Shown here: piece after piece, positions 37,860 through 46,707 of the stretch
Layout: each line of letters starts with the position of its first letter
Position numbering within the stretch: position 1 is the first letter of the stretch
NCBI RefSeq assembly: GCF_004331385.1
Contig: NZ_SJON01000009.1
Coordinates: 62,001 to 126,000 of the forward strand
Direction: 5' to 3'
DNA length: 64,000 nt
From: Enterobacter quasihormaechei
GTDB lineage: Bacteria > Pseudomonadota > Gammaproteobacteria > Enterobacterales > Enterobacteriaceae
Notes under the pieces: generated by a model
What the model was told of the DNA's origin: nothing
Database searches by the model: none
Seen by the model: only the letters and a program-made list of their open reading frames with translations
Program-made: the position numbers and the translations under genes

Positions 37860-37920
37860 GCGCGCCGACGGCTATTTTTTATACTTCGCAGCAGAGCGAA
37901 GCCGGTGCATTACGGCGCGC
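37860..37920 (-). promoter_or_regulatory. Structured leader upstream of the DUF969 operon
   Basis: An outer 8-base perfect stem GCGCGCCG (37860-37867)/CGGCGCGC (37913-37920) encloses an inner hairpin CTTCGC (37884-37889)/GCGAAG (37896-37901). It is 28 bases before the DUF969 ATG, so it would lie in the transcript leader. Whether it acts in RNA or as DNA is unknown. Confidence 0.45.
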
Positions 37921-37986
37921 GATGTTGTGTTTTGCGTCAGGCTCCGCAGAACCTGCACTAAAAAGCTATATCTGAACGTCAAAAAC

Positions 37987-38037
37987 ATGTAAACAATTTA
38001 TCAATAAAATGTTCTTATTTTATCGACGGGTTTACAT
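37987..38037. promoter_or_regulatory. Nested inverted repeats between DUF969 and the winged-helix regulator
   Basis: Outer ATGTAAAC (37987-37994)/GTTTACAT (38030-38037) and inner ATAAAAT (38004-38010)/ATTTTAT (38017-38023), nearly concentric around 38012. Both are perfect. They sit just upstream of the regulator gene and suit a dimeric winged-helix protein controlling both directions. Confidence 0.5.
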
Positions 38038-38055
38038 TCTGGAGAAAGGATCGGT

Positions 38056-38604
38056 ATGACGACTAAGAAAACGAAGGCAGCGTTAAACCACGACGATATT
38101 GCGGACGGGCGTATCGTCTCCTCCCGTCATCTGGTCTCAGAGCGGTGCGCCGAATTATCAGAGCTGGAATACGCTCTGATCATGACCAGCAACGCGTTCA
38201 ACAAGTGGATGGTGCGCTGCATGACCGCAGCAGGTGAACCGGATATGGGAGCCTTTGACGTTTCGCTTCTGCACCACGTGAATCACCGCAACCGCAAGAA
38301 GAAGCTGGCCGACATCTGCTTTGTGCTGAACGTGGAAGATACCCACGTGGTGACGTATGCGCTGAAAAAGCTGGTGAAGGCGGGCTACGTCACCAGCGAG
38401 AAAGCGGGGAAAGAGCTTTTTTTCTCTACGACCGAGGACGGGAAAGCGCTGTGCATGAAGTACCGTGAGGTGCGGGAAGCCTGCCTGATCAACATTCATG
38501 CGGAAAGTGGCATTCCGGGAACGTCAATTGGCGAGACCGCGCAGCTGCTGCGCGCGATCTCGTCCCTGTACGATACCGCCGCACGCGCGGCGGCCTCGCT
38601 TTAA
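38056..38604 (+). CDS. Winged-helix (MarR-like) transcriptional regulator
   Basis: 182 residues. A central winged helix at about 70-125 (LLHHVNHRNRKKKLADICFVLNVEDTHVVTYALKKLVKAGYV, then a wing KAGKELFFSTTEDG) with helical flanks for dimerisation. Strong GGAGAAAGG upstream. It is divergent from the DUF969-DUF979-DUF2891 operon and overlaps the glgX stop by four bases. The likely target is the divergent operon through the nested repeats; the ligand is unknown. Confidence 0.82.
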   Translation: MTTKKTKAALNHDDIADGRIVSSRHLVSERCAELSELEYALIMTSNAFNKWMVRCMTAAGEPDMGAFDVSLLHHVNHRNRKKKLADICFVLNVEDTHVVTYALKKLVKAGYVTSEKAGKELFFSTTEDGKALCMKYREVREACLINIHAESGIPGTSIGETAQLLRAISSLYDTAARAAASL

Positions 38605-40676
38605 GGGCGGCGGAACAGGGTGATACTCCGCCCGGCCAGCTCGTAATCGACAGATTCAGTGATGATTTCCCCCGTGGGGGCATCCTCCGCCGTCGAGAGT
38701 TCGAGCACCCATCCCCCTTCACCAAACTGCGGGATCTGGAAAGGCACGGTGCCTTCAAACGGATTGAACAGCATCAGCACGTCGTGCCAGACGCCCTCTT
38801 CCTGCTGAAGGTCCGGACGGCTGATGGAGAGACCAAGGGTGGAGCCCTCGTCCCACTGTTCCGACTGCTGCGGGCCGCCGCCGGCGTTAAACCAGCGGAT
38901 CTCCAGCCCGTCGCGCCAGTTCTCCCGGCGCAGCAGCGGTTGCTCCGCGCGCAGGGCGATCAGCCGACGGGTAAACTCGCGCAGCGCCTCGTCGTTTTCT
39001 GACAGCCCTTCCCAGTTTATCCAGGAGATCTCGCTGTCCTGACAGTATCCGTTGTTGTTGCCCTTTTGCGTCCGGCCAAACTCATCTCCCGCCAGCAGCA
39101 TCGGCGTGCCGTGGGAGAAGAAAAGCGTGGTGAGGAAATTACGCTTCTGCCGCTCGCGGGTGGCGATGATATCCGGGTTTTCCGTCGGCCCTTCCTCGCC
39201 GTAGTTATACGAACGGTTATCGTTATGTCCGTCGTTATTATCTTCCCCGTTATCGGCGTTATGTTTCTCGTTGTACGACACCAGGTCGTTGAGCGTAAAG
39301 CCGTCATGCGCGGTGATAAAATTGACGCTGGCCCACGGACGACGACCGCGCAGGTCATACAGATCGCCGGACCCCAGGAGGCGGGCGGCAAAATCGTTAG
39401 AGACGTTATCCCCCTTCCAGTATTCACGTACCGTATCGCGGTATTTATCGTTCCACTCGCCCCAGCCTGGCGGGAAGCCCCCAACCTGATATCCACCCGG
39501 GCCGATATCCCACGGCTCACCAATGAGCTTCAGCTTCGACAGCACCGGGTCCTGGGTCACGGCATCGAAGAAGCCGCCGCGCGGATCGAATCCCTCCGGC
39601 TCGCGTCCGAGTATGGTTCCGAGATCAAAGCGGAAGCCGTCAATCTGCATCGATTCCGCCCAGTAACGCAGGGAGTCCATGACCATCTGCAACACGCGCG
39701 GGTGCGACGTGTTAACGGTGTTCCCGGTGCCGGTGTCGTTGATGTAATACCGATGCTGATCCGGCATGGTGCGGTAATAACAGAAGTTATCAATCCCTTT
39801 GAACGACAGGGTTGGCCCCAGCTCGTTGCCCTCCGCCGTGTGGTTATAGACCACGTCGAGGATCACCTCGATGCCCGCATCATGATACGCGCGCACCATG
39901 TCGCGGAAACCCTGGATACCCGCCGGACCGTAATAGCGGGACGCTGGCGCAAAGAAAGCCAGCGAGTTATAGCCCCAGAAATTTTTAAGACCGCGATCCA
40001 GCAGGTGCTGATCGTCCGGGAACCAGTGAACCGGCAGCAGCTCCACCGAGGTGATGCCCAGGCTTTTGATGTAATCCACGGAGGCTTTGTGCCCCATCCC
40101 TTCAAACGTACCGCGCAGCTCGGGCGGAATGGCCGGATTAAGCTGGGTAAAGCCTTTCACATGGCTTTCATAGGCCACAGTGTGCGGCCACGGCACGTCA
40201 GGCCGACGCGAGTCCTGCCAGTCGACGGCGTTCGGGTCGATGACCTTACATTTCGGCGTAAACGGCGCGCTGTCCCGCGTATCAAAGCTGAGATCGAGCT
40301 CGTCATGCCCCAGCTCATAGCCGAAGTGGGCATCGTTCCACGCAATGTCGCCCACCAGTTCGCGGGCATACGGATCGATGAGCAGCTTGTTGGGGTTAAA
40401 ACGATGGCCGTTCTCCGGATCGTAGGGTCCGTAAACGCGATAGCCGTAGAGCGCGCCCGGCTTCAGGTCGGGCACATAGCCGTGCCACACCTCATGGGTA
40501 TATTCCGGCAGCTCCAGTCGGGCGATTTCGGTTTTCCCGGAAGGGTCAAACAGACAGAGCTCTACCCGCTCCGCGTGGGCGGAAAACAGGGCGAAGTTTA
40601 CCCCCTTTCCGTCATAATTTGCGCCAAGCTGCTGGCCATGGCCGGCCCGAATTTCAAACGTTGTATCCTTTGGCAT
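38601..40676 (-). CDS. glgX: Glycogen debranching enzyme GlgX (TreX-type)
   Basis: 691 residues: CBM48 N-terminal domain (about 10-110) and GH13 isoamylase-type barrel. Conserved regions DVVYNHTAEG near 275, DGFRFDLG (nucleophile Asp) near 348, LIGEPWDIG (acid Glu) near 385, and ITAHDGFTL near 455. It removes alpha-1,6 branches from glycogen, releasing maltodextrins. It is the last gene of a treZ-treY-glgX unit, 15 bases after treY, unlike E. coli where glgX is in the glg operon. GAGGAGA upstream of the ATG. Confidence 0.92.
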   Translation of the reverse strand: MPKDTTFEIRAGHGQQLGANYDGKGVNFALFSAHAERVELCLFDPSGKTEIARLELPEYTHEVWHGYVPDLKPGALYGYRVYGPYDPENGHRFNPNKLLIDPYARELVGDIAWNDAHFGYELGHDELDLSFDTRDSAPFTPKCKVIDPNAVDWQDSRRPDVPWPHTVAYESHVKGFTQLNPAIPPELRGTFEGMGHKASVDYIKSLGITSVELLPVHWFPDDQHLLDRGLKNFWGYNSLAFFAPASRYYGPAGIQGFRDMVRAYHDAGIEVILDVVYNHTAEGNELGPTLSFKGIDNFCYYRTMPDQHRYYINDTGTGNTVNTSHPRVLQMVMDSLRYWAESMQIDGFRFDLGTILGREPEGFDPRGGFFDAVTQDPVLSKLKLIGEPWDIGPGGYQVGGFPPGWGEWNDKYRDTVREYWKGDNVSNDFAARLLGSGDLYDLRGRRPWASVNFITAHDGFTLNDLVSYNEKHNADNGEDNNDGHNDNRSYNYGEEGPTENPDIIATRERQKRNFLTTLFFSHGTPMLLAGDEFGRTQKGNNNGYCQDSEISWINWEGLSENDEALREFTRRLIALRAEQPLLRRENWRDGLEIRWFNAGGGPQQSEQWDEGSTLGLSISRPDLQQEEGVWHDVLMLFNPFEGTVPFQIPQFGEGGWVLELSTAEDAPTGEIITESVDYELAGRSITLFRRP

Positions 40677-40691
40677 TTTTGTTCTCCTCGA

Positions 40692-43160
40692 TTATTCGCA
40701 GGTAAGCAGAACCAACAAACATCCCTTTTCAGACGTTAAATCCAGCGTCTCTGGCAGAAGGCGACGCTCTCCGGTAAACAAATCCCGATAGTGCTTTCCG
40801 GCCAGCTCCTGGGGTATGGCCACGGTGGTATTGGCCCACAGGGCCGCATTGTCGGTGACGTCAAACACCAGGCGCGGCACGGCAACGATAAGCGCCTCTT
40901 CCTCGTGAAGGCGCGCATACACGATCAGGTTCTCCTCGCGCTCGCCGGTCACCTTCAGCGGCAGCCAGTCGCCGTAGCGGAAAAGCGCTGGGTAATGCGG
41001 CCGGATCCGTAACAGCGTGGCGGTGACATACTGCTTCACGCTGCCGTCGCGCCAGCGTTGCGCATCGTTAAAGATGTTGCCATCCGCCGCGCCCAGGTTC
41101 TCCGCCAGCGCGGTGAAATCCGGTTCGCGTCGGTTATCCGGGTCGACCAGGCTAAAGTTAAGCCCTTCGCTACCCTGATAGATGTCCGGTACGCCGGGGG
41201 CAGTCAGCTTGATTACCGTCTGGCTCAGGCTGTTCATTAATCCCGCCCGAATAAACGGCTGTAGTGCGGCACTGAAATCACGCAGGAACAGGGTGTTATC
41301 CGGGGAGAGCAGATGCCGCACGTAGTCCAGCACCACGCTCTCGTAATCTTCGTTGCTGTCGATCCAGTCGGTCCGCTGCTTGGCCTCGCGCAGGGCTTTT
41401 TCGATAAAGCCGAGGAAACGCTCTTCCAGTGACTTAAGCCCGTCGCGATCGTCAGGCGAGAGCGTAGCAGGCCAGACGCCCGCCAGCGCCTGGTAGATCA
41501 TCCAGGTATCGGCGGCGTTCGGCGCGGTGCCATCGTTCAGGAACCGGACCTGCGTCTGGTTCATCTGCCGCCAGCGCGCCAGGTTTTCTCCCCACAGATC
41601 CGGTGCTTCCGTCAGCGTGTACAGACGCGCTCGCGCATCCTCGCCGCGTTTGGTGTCGTGGGTAGAGGTCCCCAGCAGCGCGTCGGGCTGGCGGGCAAGA
41701 CGAATGCGCATCTCCTGGTGAAAACGGGAAAGTGAAAACGCGCGCGGCGTCGGGTCGGCGCCCACTTCGTTCAGCGCCAGCTCCAGATTGTGGCGGAAGA
41801 ACAGCGTATCCTCTACCGATTTCGCCATCAGCGGCCCGGTCAGCTGCTGAAAACGGGTGCGGAAAAGGGATGCCTGCGCGTGGTCATGCTCCGGCAGATC
41901 GCCGGTAAGAATACGGACGATCAGGCTCAGGGCGGGTTCGGACGTGTTCACGCTGGCGACCACCCGGCTAAGCAGCGCCACGTCCGAGGGCGTCAGCCCC
42001 TCTGCGGTGCCGTAGGTGCGATACACCGGAAAGGCGATAAGCAGCTCGCGCAGGGCGTGGCGAATATCGTCGTGCTGCACCGCCACGTCGTTGTGCCGGG
42101 CCAGCTCGCTGGCGATGGTCAGCAGCGTAGTAAATTCGCCTTCAAAGTTACGATCGGTCATCAGACCTTTGGCCTTGCGCAGCTCCGTATGCCTGTCCAC
42201 GGTCGTGCCCAGCGTCTCGTCGTGCAGCGTCTCCAGCCGCGAGAGGTTGTTATCGTCCACCAGCACTTCCGCCAGCGAGGCAATAAACTCATAGCCCGTA
42301 GTACCCGAGACGGGCCACTCCGCAGGAAGCTGTTCCCCTTTCGCGAGGATCTTCTCCACCGTGATGTAGCAATCCGGCCCGGTCGCCGCCCGCAGGCGCT
42401 GCAAATAGCCCAGCGGATCGGCAAGCCCGTCCACATGGTCAATGCGCAGGCCGTCGACGACGCCAGCGTGAACAAGCTCAAGGATCAGGCGGTGCGTGTC
42501 TGCAAATACTGCCTCATCCTCCACCCGCACGCCCACCAGCCCGGTAATTTCAAAAAAGCGTCGCCAAGAAAGCTGTTTCGGCGCTTCCCGCCAGGACATG
42601 AGGCGCCAGCTTTGCGCCTCGTGGATCTCAGCGATGCTTTTGTCCTCAGCAAACGTGCCAGGATTAAGCGGATAAGCGGTGTCGTAGTAAACCAGTTCCG
42701 CCTTATTAGTGACAATGTCACGTTTTACGGTGATAGCCCCGCGCTCCAGCTCGGCTTCGAAGGTGTCGCCAAGAAACGGCAGCGTTAGCGGTCTGGACCA
42801 GTCGATATCAAAATAGGTCGCGTAGCGGCTCTGCCTGCCGTGCTCTATCACATCGCGCCACCAGCGGTTCTCCAGGGAGGTGGACATGTGGTTCGGCACA
42901 ATATCCAGAATCAGTCCCATCTCCGCCTGTTTAAGCGCCGCCGCCATTCGGTCAAACCCTTCCCGCCCGCCAATCGCCGGGTCGATTTCGTTGGGGTCTG
43001 TCACGTCATAGCCGTGAGTGGAATCCGTGGTTGCCGTGAAAACAGGTGACGCGTAAAGATGGCTGATACCGAGATCTTTCATATACGGTATCAGGGCCAC
43101 CACGCGGTCAAAGGTCATGCCGTTGCGAAACTGAATGCGATAGGTTGAGGACGGGATCAT
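40692..43160 (-). CDS. treY: Maltooligosyl trehalose synthase TreY
   Basis: 822 residues, GH13 subfamily 26. N-terminal SSTYRIQFRNGMTFDRVVALIPYMKDLGISHLYASPVF, then LDIVPNHM near 85, VDGLRIDHVDGLADP (nucleophile) near 235, and the C-terminal APGVPDIYQGSE near 675. It rearranges the reducing-end bond of a maltodextrin to an alpha-1,1 trehalose bond. Its start overlaps the treZ stop by four bases, so translation is coupled. Confidence 0.94.
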   Translation of the reverse strand: MIPSSTYRIQFRNGMTFDRVVALIPYMKDLGISHLYASPVFTATTDSTHGYDVTDPNEIDPAIGGREGFDRMAAALKQAEMGLILDIVPNHMSTSLENRWWRDVIEHGRQSRYATYFDIDWSRPLTLPFLGDTFEAELERGAITVKRDIVTNKAELVYYDTAYPLNPGTFAEDKSIAEIHEAQSWRLMSWREAPKQLSWRRFFEITGLVGVRVEDEAVFADTHRLILELVHAGVVDGLRIDHVDGLADPLGYLQRLRAATGPDCYITVEKILAKGEQLPAEWPVSGTTGYEFIASLAEVLVDDNNLSRLETLHDETLGTTVDRHTELRKAKGLMTDRNFEGEFTTLLTIASELARHNDVAVQHDDIRHALRELLIAFPVYRTYGTAEGLTPSDVALLSRVVASVNTSEPALSLIVRILTGDLPEHDHAQASLFRTRFQQLTGPLMAKSVEDTLFFRHNLELALNEVGADPTPRAFSLSRFHQEMRIRLARQPDALLGTSTHDTKRGEDARARLYTLTEAPDLWGENLARWRQMNQTQVRFLNDGTAPNAADTWMIYQALAGVWPATLSPDDRDGLKSLEERFLGFIEKALREAKQRTDWIDSNEDYESVVLDYVRHLLSPDNTLFLRDFSAALQPFIRAGLMNSLSQTVIKLTAPGVPDIYQGSEGLNFSLVDPDNRREPDFTALAENLGAADGNIFNDAQRWRDGSVKQYVTATLLRIRPHYPALFRYGDWLPLKVTGEREENLIVYARLHEEEALIVAVPRLVFDVTDNAALWANTTVAIPQELAGKHYRDLFTGERRLLPETLDLTSEKGCLLVLLTCE

Positions 43161-44944
43161 AGCGTTGCTTCTCCTTCAGCAAAGCGAACAACAATGCTGT
43201 TCGGCGGCAGGTTTTCGATTGCCTCCGGCCAGCTAAAGATCGGTTTTCCGGGCAGGTCCGGCAAGGTGAGCGGCTTTTTACCGATATTCAGCGCCAGCGA
43301 CAGCGTACCGGACGGAAAACGCCAGCTCACGGCAACCATGCCGAGCGTTGTTTGCAGGACGTTACCCTCAACCGCGCCGTGCTGCTTCAGTAACGGGACG
43401 ACATAGCGCTGACGCAGCGCAATCAGTTCGCGCGTCAGGTGCAGCCACGCCCTGCCTTCCTCCGTCTCCACCCTGTTCCAGTCCAGCTTCGAACGCATAA
43501 AGGTATTCAGGTCGTTGGGATCCGGTACGGTTTCATCGTGCCCGGCATGGCCGGTAAACTCTTTCGCGCGCCCTTCCCGCACCGCTTTCGCCAGATCGCC
43601 GTGGAAGTCGGTGAAAAAGAGGAATGGTTGCGTTTCGCCATACTCCTCGCCCATAAACAGCAGCGGTATATGAGGCGACAGGAGCAGCGCCGCGAACAGC
43701 ACCCGCGTTTTATCCGCGCCAGCCAGAGAGATGAGCCTCTCACCCTGGGCACGGTTGCCGACCTGATCGTGGTTCTGAATAAAATCGACAAAAAACTGCG
43801 GAGGCTGCTCGCGACACTCTACTCCGCGCGATTTTCCGGTCTGAAGCGAGATTTCACCCTGGTAGACAAAGCCTTCGGCCAGCGCTCGCGCCAGCTTTTT
43901 CTCCGGCTCGTAGGCGAAATCCTGGTAATAGGCGTGAGATTCCCCGGTCGCGAAGACATGCGCGGCGTTGTGAAAATCATCATTCCATTCGGCGGTGAAA
44001 AGCGGCGTCTGACCATGCTCATCGCGCGGATGCAGGAAAATGACGTTGCGACTGTCTTCGGTGGTGAGATGGATATGACGATCCGGAAATGCGTCGCGGA
44101 TCCGTTGCGCAATGTGGGGAAGAATATGGGTCTCTGCGTCGTCATGGATCTGGTCGATGGCGTCGAAGCGCAGACCGTCAAGATGATACTCCGACAGCCA
44201 GAATAACGGCGCCTCGGCAATGTATTGCCGGACCGCGTCAACCTCATAGGCAATCCCGTTGCCCCACGGGGTCATCCGATCCTGATGGAAAAACGCCGGC
44301 GAGAGTAACGGCAGGTAGTTCCCTTCCGGGCCAAAGTGATTGAGTACGATATCGAGCACCACGGAAAGCCCAAGCGCGTGGGCGGCGTCGATAAAGGCAT
44401 GAAAATCTTCCGGCGTGCCATAAGCCGAGTGCGGGGCATACAGCAATACGCCGTCATACCCCCAGCCGCGTTGTCCCCCAAACTGGGAAACGGGCATCAC
44501 TTCCAGCTGCGTGATGCCCAGTTCGGCCAGATAAGGCAGTTTTTCGATGGCCGCCCTGAAGGTTCCTTCCTCGGTGAAGGTCCCGATATGCAGTTCGTAA
44601 ATTACCGTCTCTTCCCACGGCCGCCCTTTCCATTCTGGTTGCGCGGGCGGATTGCGACGCGGGTCGATCACCACCGACGGGCCGTTGACGTCATTCTGCT
44701 GGGCCCGTGAGGCCGGATCCGGCACTGCCAACCCGTCCTGTAAAACAAACTGATACGTCGTACCGTGTCTGACGCCGGGAACGTCAATCTGAAACCAGCC
44801 GTCGCCCACCGCCGCCATCGGAATGTCGGTGTCGGTTAAACGCAACGTGAGATCTTTCTGCCCTTCAGCCCAGACGCGAAAACGTACAACGTCATCGGAA
44901 ATAAACTCGGCACCCCAGTGCCTGCGACATGTTCTGAATTCCAT
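43157..44944 (-). CDS. treZ: Malto-oligosyltrehalose trehalohydrolase TreZ
   Basis: 595 residues. CBM48-type N-terminus (about 1-100), then the GH13_10 barrel: VLDIVLNHFGPEGNY near 200, LDGLRFDAIDQI near 255, TTEDSRN near 295, and FIQNHDQVGNR near 390. It cleaves free trehalose from the maltooligosyl-trehalose made by TreY. First gene of treZ-treY-glgX, with GAGGACAG upstream of its ATG. The three enzymes together make trehalose from glycogen without OtsAB. Confidence 0.94.
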   Translation of the reverse strand: MEFRTCRRHWGAEFISDDVVRFRVWAEGQKDLTLRLTDTDIPMAAVGDGWFQIDVPGVRHGTTYQFVLQDGLAVPDPASRAQQNDVNGPSVVIDPRRNPPAQPEWKGRPWEETVIYELHIGTFTEEGTFRAAIEKLPYLAELGITQLEVMPVSQFGGQRGWGYDGVLLYAPHSAYGTPEDFHAFIDAAHALGLSVVLDIVLNHFGPEGNYLPLLSPAFFHQDRMTPWGNGIAYEVDAVRQYIAEAPLFWLSEYHLDGLRFDAIDQIHDDAETHILPHIAQRIRDAFPDRHIHLTTEDSRNVIFLHPRDEHGQTPLFTAEWNDDFHNAAHVFATGESHAYYQDFAYEPEKKLARALAEGFVYQGEISLQTGKSRGVECREQPPQFFVDFIQNHDQVGNRAQGERLISLAGADKTRVLFAALLLSPHIPLLFMGEEYGETQPFLFFTDFHGDLAKAVREGRAKEFTGHAGHDETVPDPNDLNTFMRSKLDWNRVETEEGRAWLHLTRELIALRQRYVVPLLKQHGAVEGNVLQTTLGMVAVSWRFPSGTLSLALNIGKKPLTLPDLPGKPIFSWPEAIENLPPNSIVVRFAEGEATL

Positions 44945-45075
44945 TCACTGTCCTCGAATGACCACATTCTACGCGGAACGAAATACAAGCTTAGACCAGG
45001 ATCAACAGAGTGTTATGCCAGCAGGGTATGCCGCTTCGTCTATTATCTATTTATAACTCCCACTTAAGGAATACC

Positions 45076-45603
45076 ATGCATATTCGAAAAGGATTAAGTA
45101 CCGATCTCGCCCGTCTTGAATGCTGTGATTTTTCTTTCACGGTTGATGAGATTGCCAGAGAGCCCTTTCTCAATGGCGATTTGCATATTGAAGCGTTAAC
45201 AGAGCCTTATCTTAAAACGTATGAACTTGATCTCCAGACGCTGGAAAACCATTGCGTTAATCCGGATTCAATATTTCTGATCGCCGAAACGGATGACGGA
45301 GAAATCGCCGGTTTTATTACTGCATCCTGTAACTGGAATAAATTTATCTCGGTGGATTACATTGCCGTGGAGCGTTCAAAGCGCCGGACGGGCGCGGCGC
45401 ATAGGCTGATGTCTGCCACCCACGTCTGGGCGCGAAGCCTCAATGCGCCCGGCTTACGGCTGGAGACGCAGAACGTCAACGTTTCAGCCTGTCTGTTCTA
45501 TCGTCACTATGGATTTATTCTGGGCGGTTACGATCGCTATCTTTACAACGCCCTGCCGGAAAAAGATGAGGTCGCCCTTTTCTGGTATTACATGCTGGCT
45601 TAA
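45076..45603 (+). CDS. GNAT acetyltransferase, streptothricin acetyltransferase-like
   Basis: 175 residues starting at ATG 45076 behind AAGGA. GNAT motif VDYIAVERSKRRTGAAHRLM near 98-117, then RLETQNVNVSACLFYRHYGFILGGYDRY near 137-164, which matches the streptothricin (Sat) acetyltransferase family closely, including the LFWYYM-type end. Those enzymes acetylate the beta-lysine of streptothricin. Whether this one confers resistance is unknown. It stands alone between treZ and the SDR gene in an AT-richer stretch, which may point to acquisition. Confidence 0.75.
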   Translation: MHIRKGLSTDLARLECCDFSFTVDEIAREPFLNGDLHIEALTEPYLKTYELDLQTLENHCVNPDSIFLIAETDDGEIAGFITASCNWNKFISVDYIAVERSKRRTGAAHRLMSATHVWARSLNAPGLRLETQNVNVSACLFYRHYGFILGGYDRYLYNALPEKDEVALFWYYMLA

Positions 45604-45715
45604 GAAAATATTTTACATCCGGCAATGGAATATAGATTTGTCTGAATTTGTCAATTTTGCCCGCTTGCGTCTAATTAACGACTAATCTTGGAATTCACTA
45701 TTTAAGGAGGCCGGT

Positions 45716-46600
45716 ATGTCTACAGGAAATAATCACACGCTGCATTACCCTCGTCCACCGTTTGCTGAACAACCGCAAATGGCTCCCGGGCTGGCATCGG
45801 AAATGAAGCCAATACCGGATCATGGTGAAACAAGTTATATCGGGTCGGGAAAACTGGCAGGAAAAAAAGCGCTGATCACCGGCGGTGATTCCGGCATTGG
45901 TCGCGCGGTCGCCATCGCCTATGCCCGTGAAGGGGCAGATGTTGCTATCGGCTATCTGCCTGAAGAGGAATCCGATGCCGCATCGGTCATTGCGCTGATT
46001 AAGGCCGAAGGCCGTAAAGCGGTCGCTATTCCCGGCGACATTCGCGTAGAGTCGTTCTGCGATACGCTGGTGGAAAAAGCCGTCGCCGAACTGGGCGGCC
46101 TGGATATTCTGGTGAATAACGCCGGGCGCCAGCAGTTCTGCGAATCGATCGACGATCTCACTACCGCTGATTTTGACGCGACGTTCAAAACCAACGTCTA
46201 TGCGCCCTTCTGGATCACGAAAGCCGCGCTGCGCCATTTGCAGGAAGGCGCCGTGATCATCAACACCACTTCCGTTCAGGCATTTAAGCCGAGCGCGATC
46301 CTGGTGGACTATGCGCAGACTAAAGCCTGTAACGTGGCCTTTACCAAGTCTCTGGCGCAGCAGCTGGGACCGCGCGGCATTCGTGTGAACGCTGTCGCGC
46401 CGGGTCCGTACTGGACGCCTCTTCAGTCCAGCGGCGGCCAGCCTCAATCCAAGGTCCAGAAGTTCGGGGAAGATACTCCGCTGGGCAGACCGGGCCAGCC
46501 GGTTGAAATCGCACCGCTGTACGTGCTGTTTGCCTCCGATACCTGCTCATACGCCTCCGGACAGGTCTGGTGTTCTGACGGCGGTACCGGCGTTCTGTAA
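45716..46600 (+). CDS. Short-chain dehydrogenase/reductase, YghA-like
   Basis: 294 residues, extended N-terminus then Rossmann fold. Cofactor motif TGGDSGIGRAVAIAYARE near 54, NNAG near 137, and catalytic YxxxK (YAQTK) near 199. Resembles E. coli YghA and the general-stress SDRs with the same 40-residue lead (PGLASEMKPIPDHGE). Substrate unknown. AAGGAGG precedes the ATG. It ends before a 25-base hairpin. Confidence 0.87.
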   Translation: MSTGNNHTLHYPRPPFAEQPQMAPGLASEMKPIPDHGETSYIGSGKLAGKKALITGGDSGIGRAVAIAYAREGADVAIGYLPEEESDAASVIALIKAEGRKAVAIPGDIRVESFCDTLVEKAVAELGGLDILVNNAGRQQFCESIDDLTTADFDATFKTNVYAPFWITKAALRHLQEGAVIINTTSVQAFKPSAILVDYAQTKACNVAFTKSLAQQLGPRGIRVNAVAPGPYWTPLQSSGGQPQSKVQKFGEDTPLGRPGQPVEIAPLYVLFASDTCSYASGQVWCSDGGTGVL

Positions 46601-46612
46601 AAACTTCTCTCA

Positions 46613-46637
46613 GACCTATCCATTTCATGGATAGGTC
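46613..46637. repeat. Perfect inverted repeat between the SDR and metallo-beta-lactamase-fold genes
   Basis: GACCTATCCAT (46613-46623), TTC, ATGGATAGGTC (46627-46637): 11-base arms, no mismatch. No T run follows, so it could be a weak terminator for the SDR gene or an operator for the next gene. Confidence 0.7.
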
Positions 46638-46707
46638 ACATTCACCCCCCTTCCGTTCTCAAAAATCTCAGTTGAACTATGATGAACTTACTATTGAGGA
46701 GCCCATC

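Noticed and set aside
39066..40739. A 557-codon open frame on the plus strand opposite glgX
   Set aside because: It is a shadow of the high-GC glgX frame: no family resemblance, no ribosome site, and glgX motifs are intact on the other strand.
41790..42788. A 332-codon plus-strand frame opposite treY
   Set aside because: Antisense shadow; the composition is dominated by Arg, His and Gln, typical of reverse-frame ORFs.
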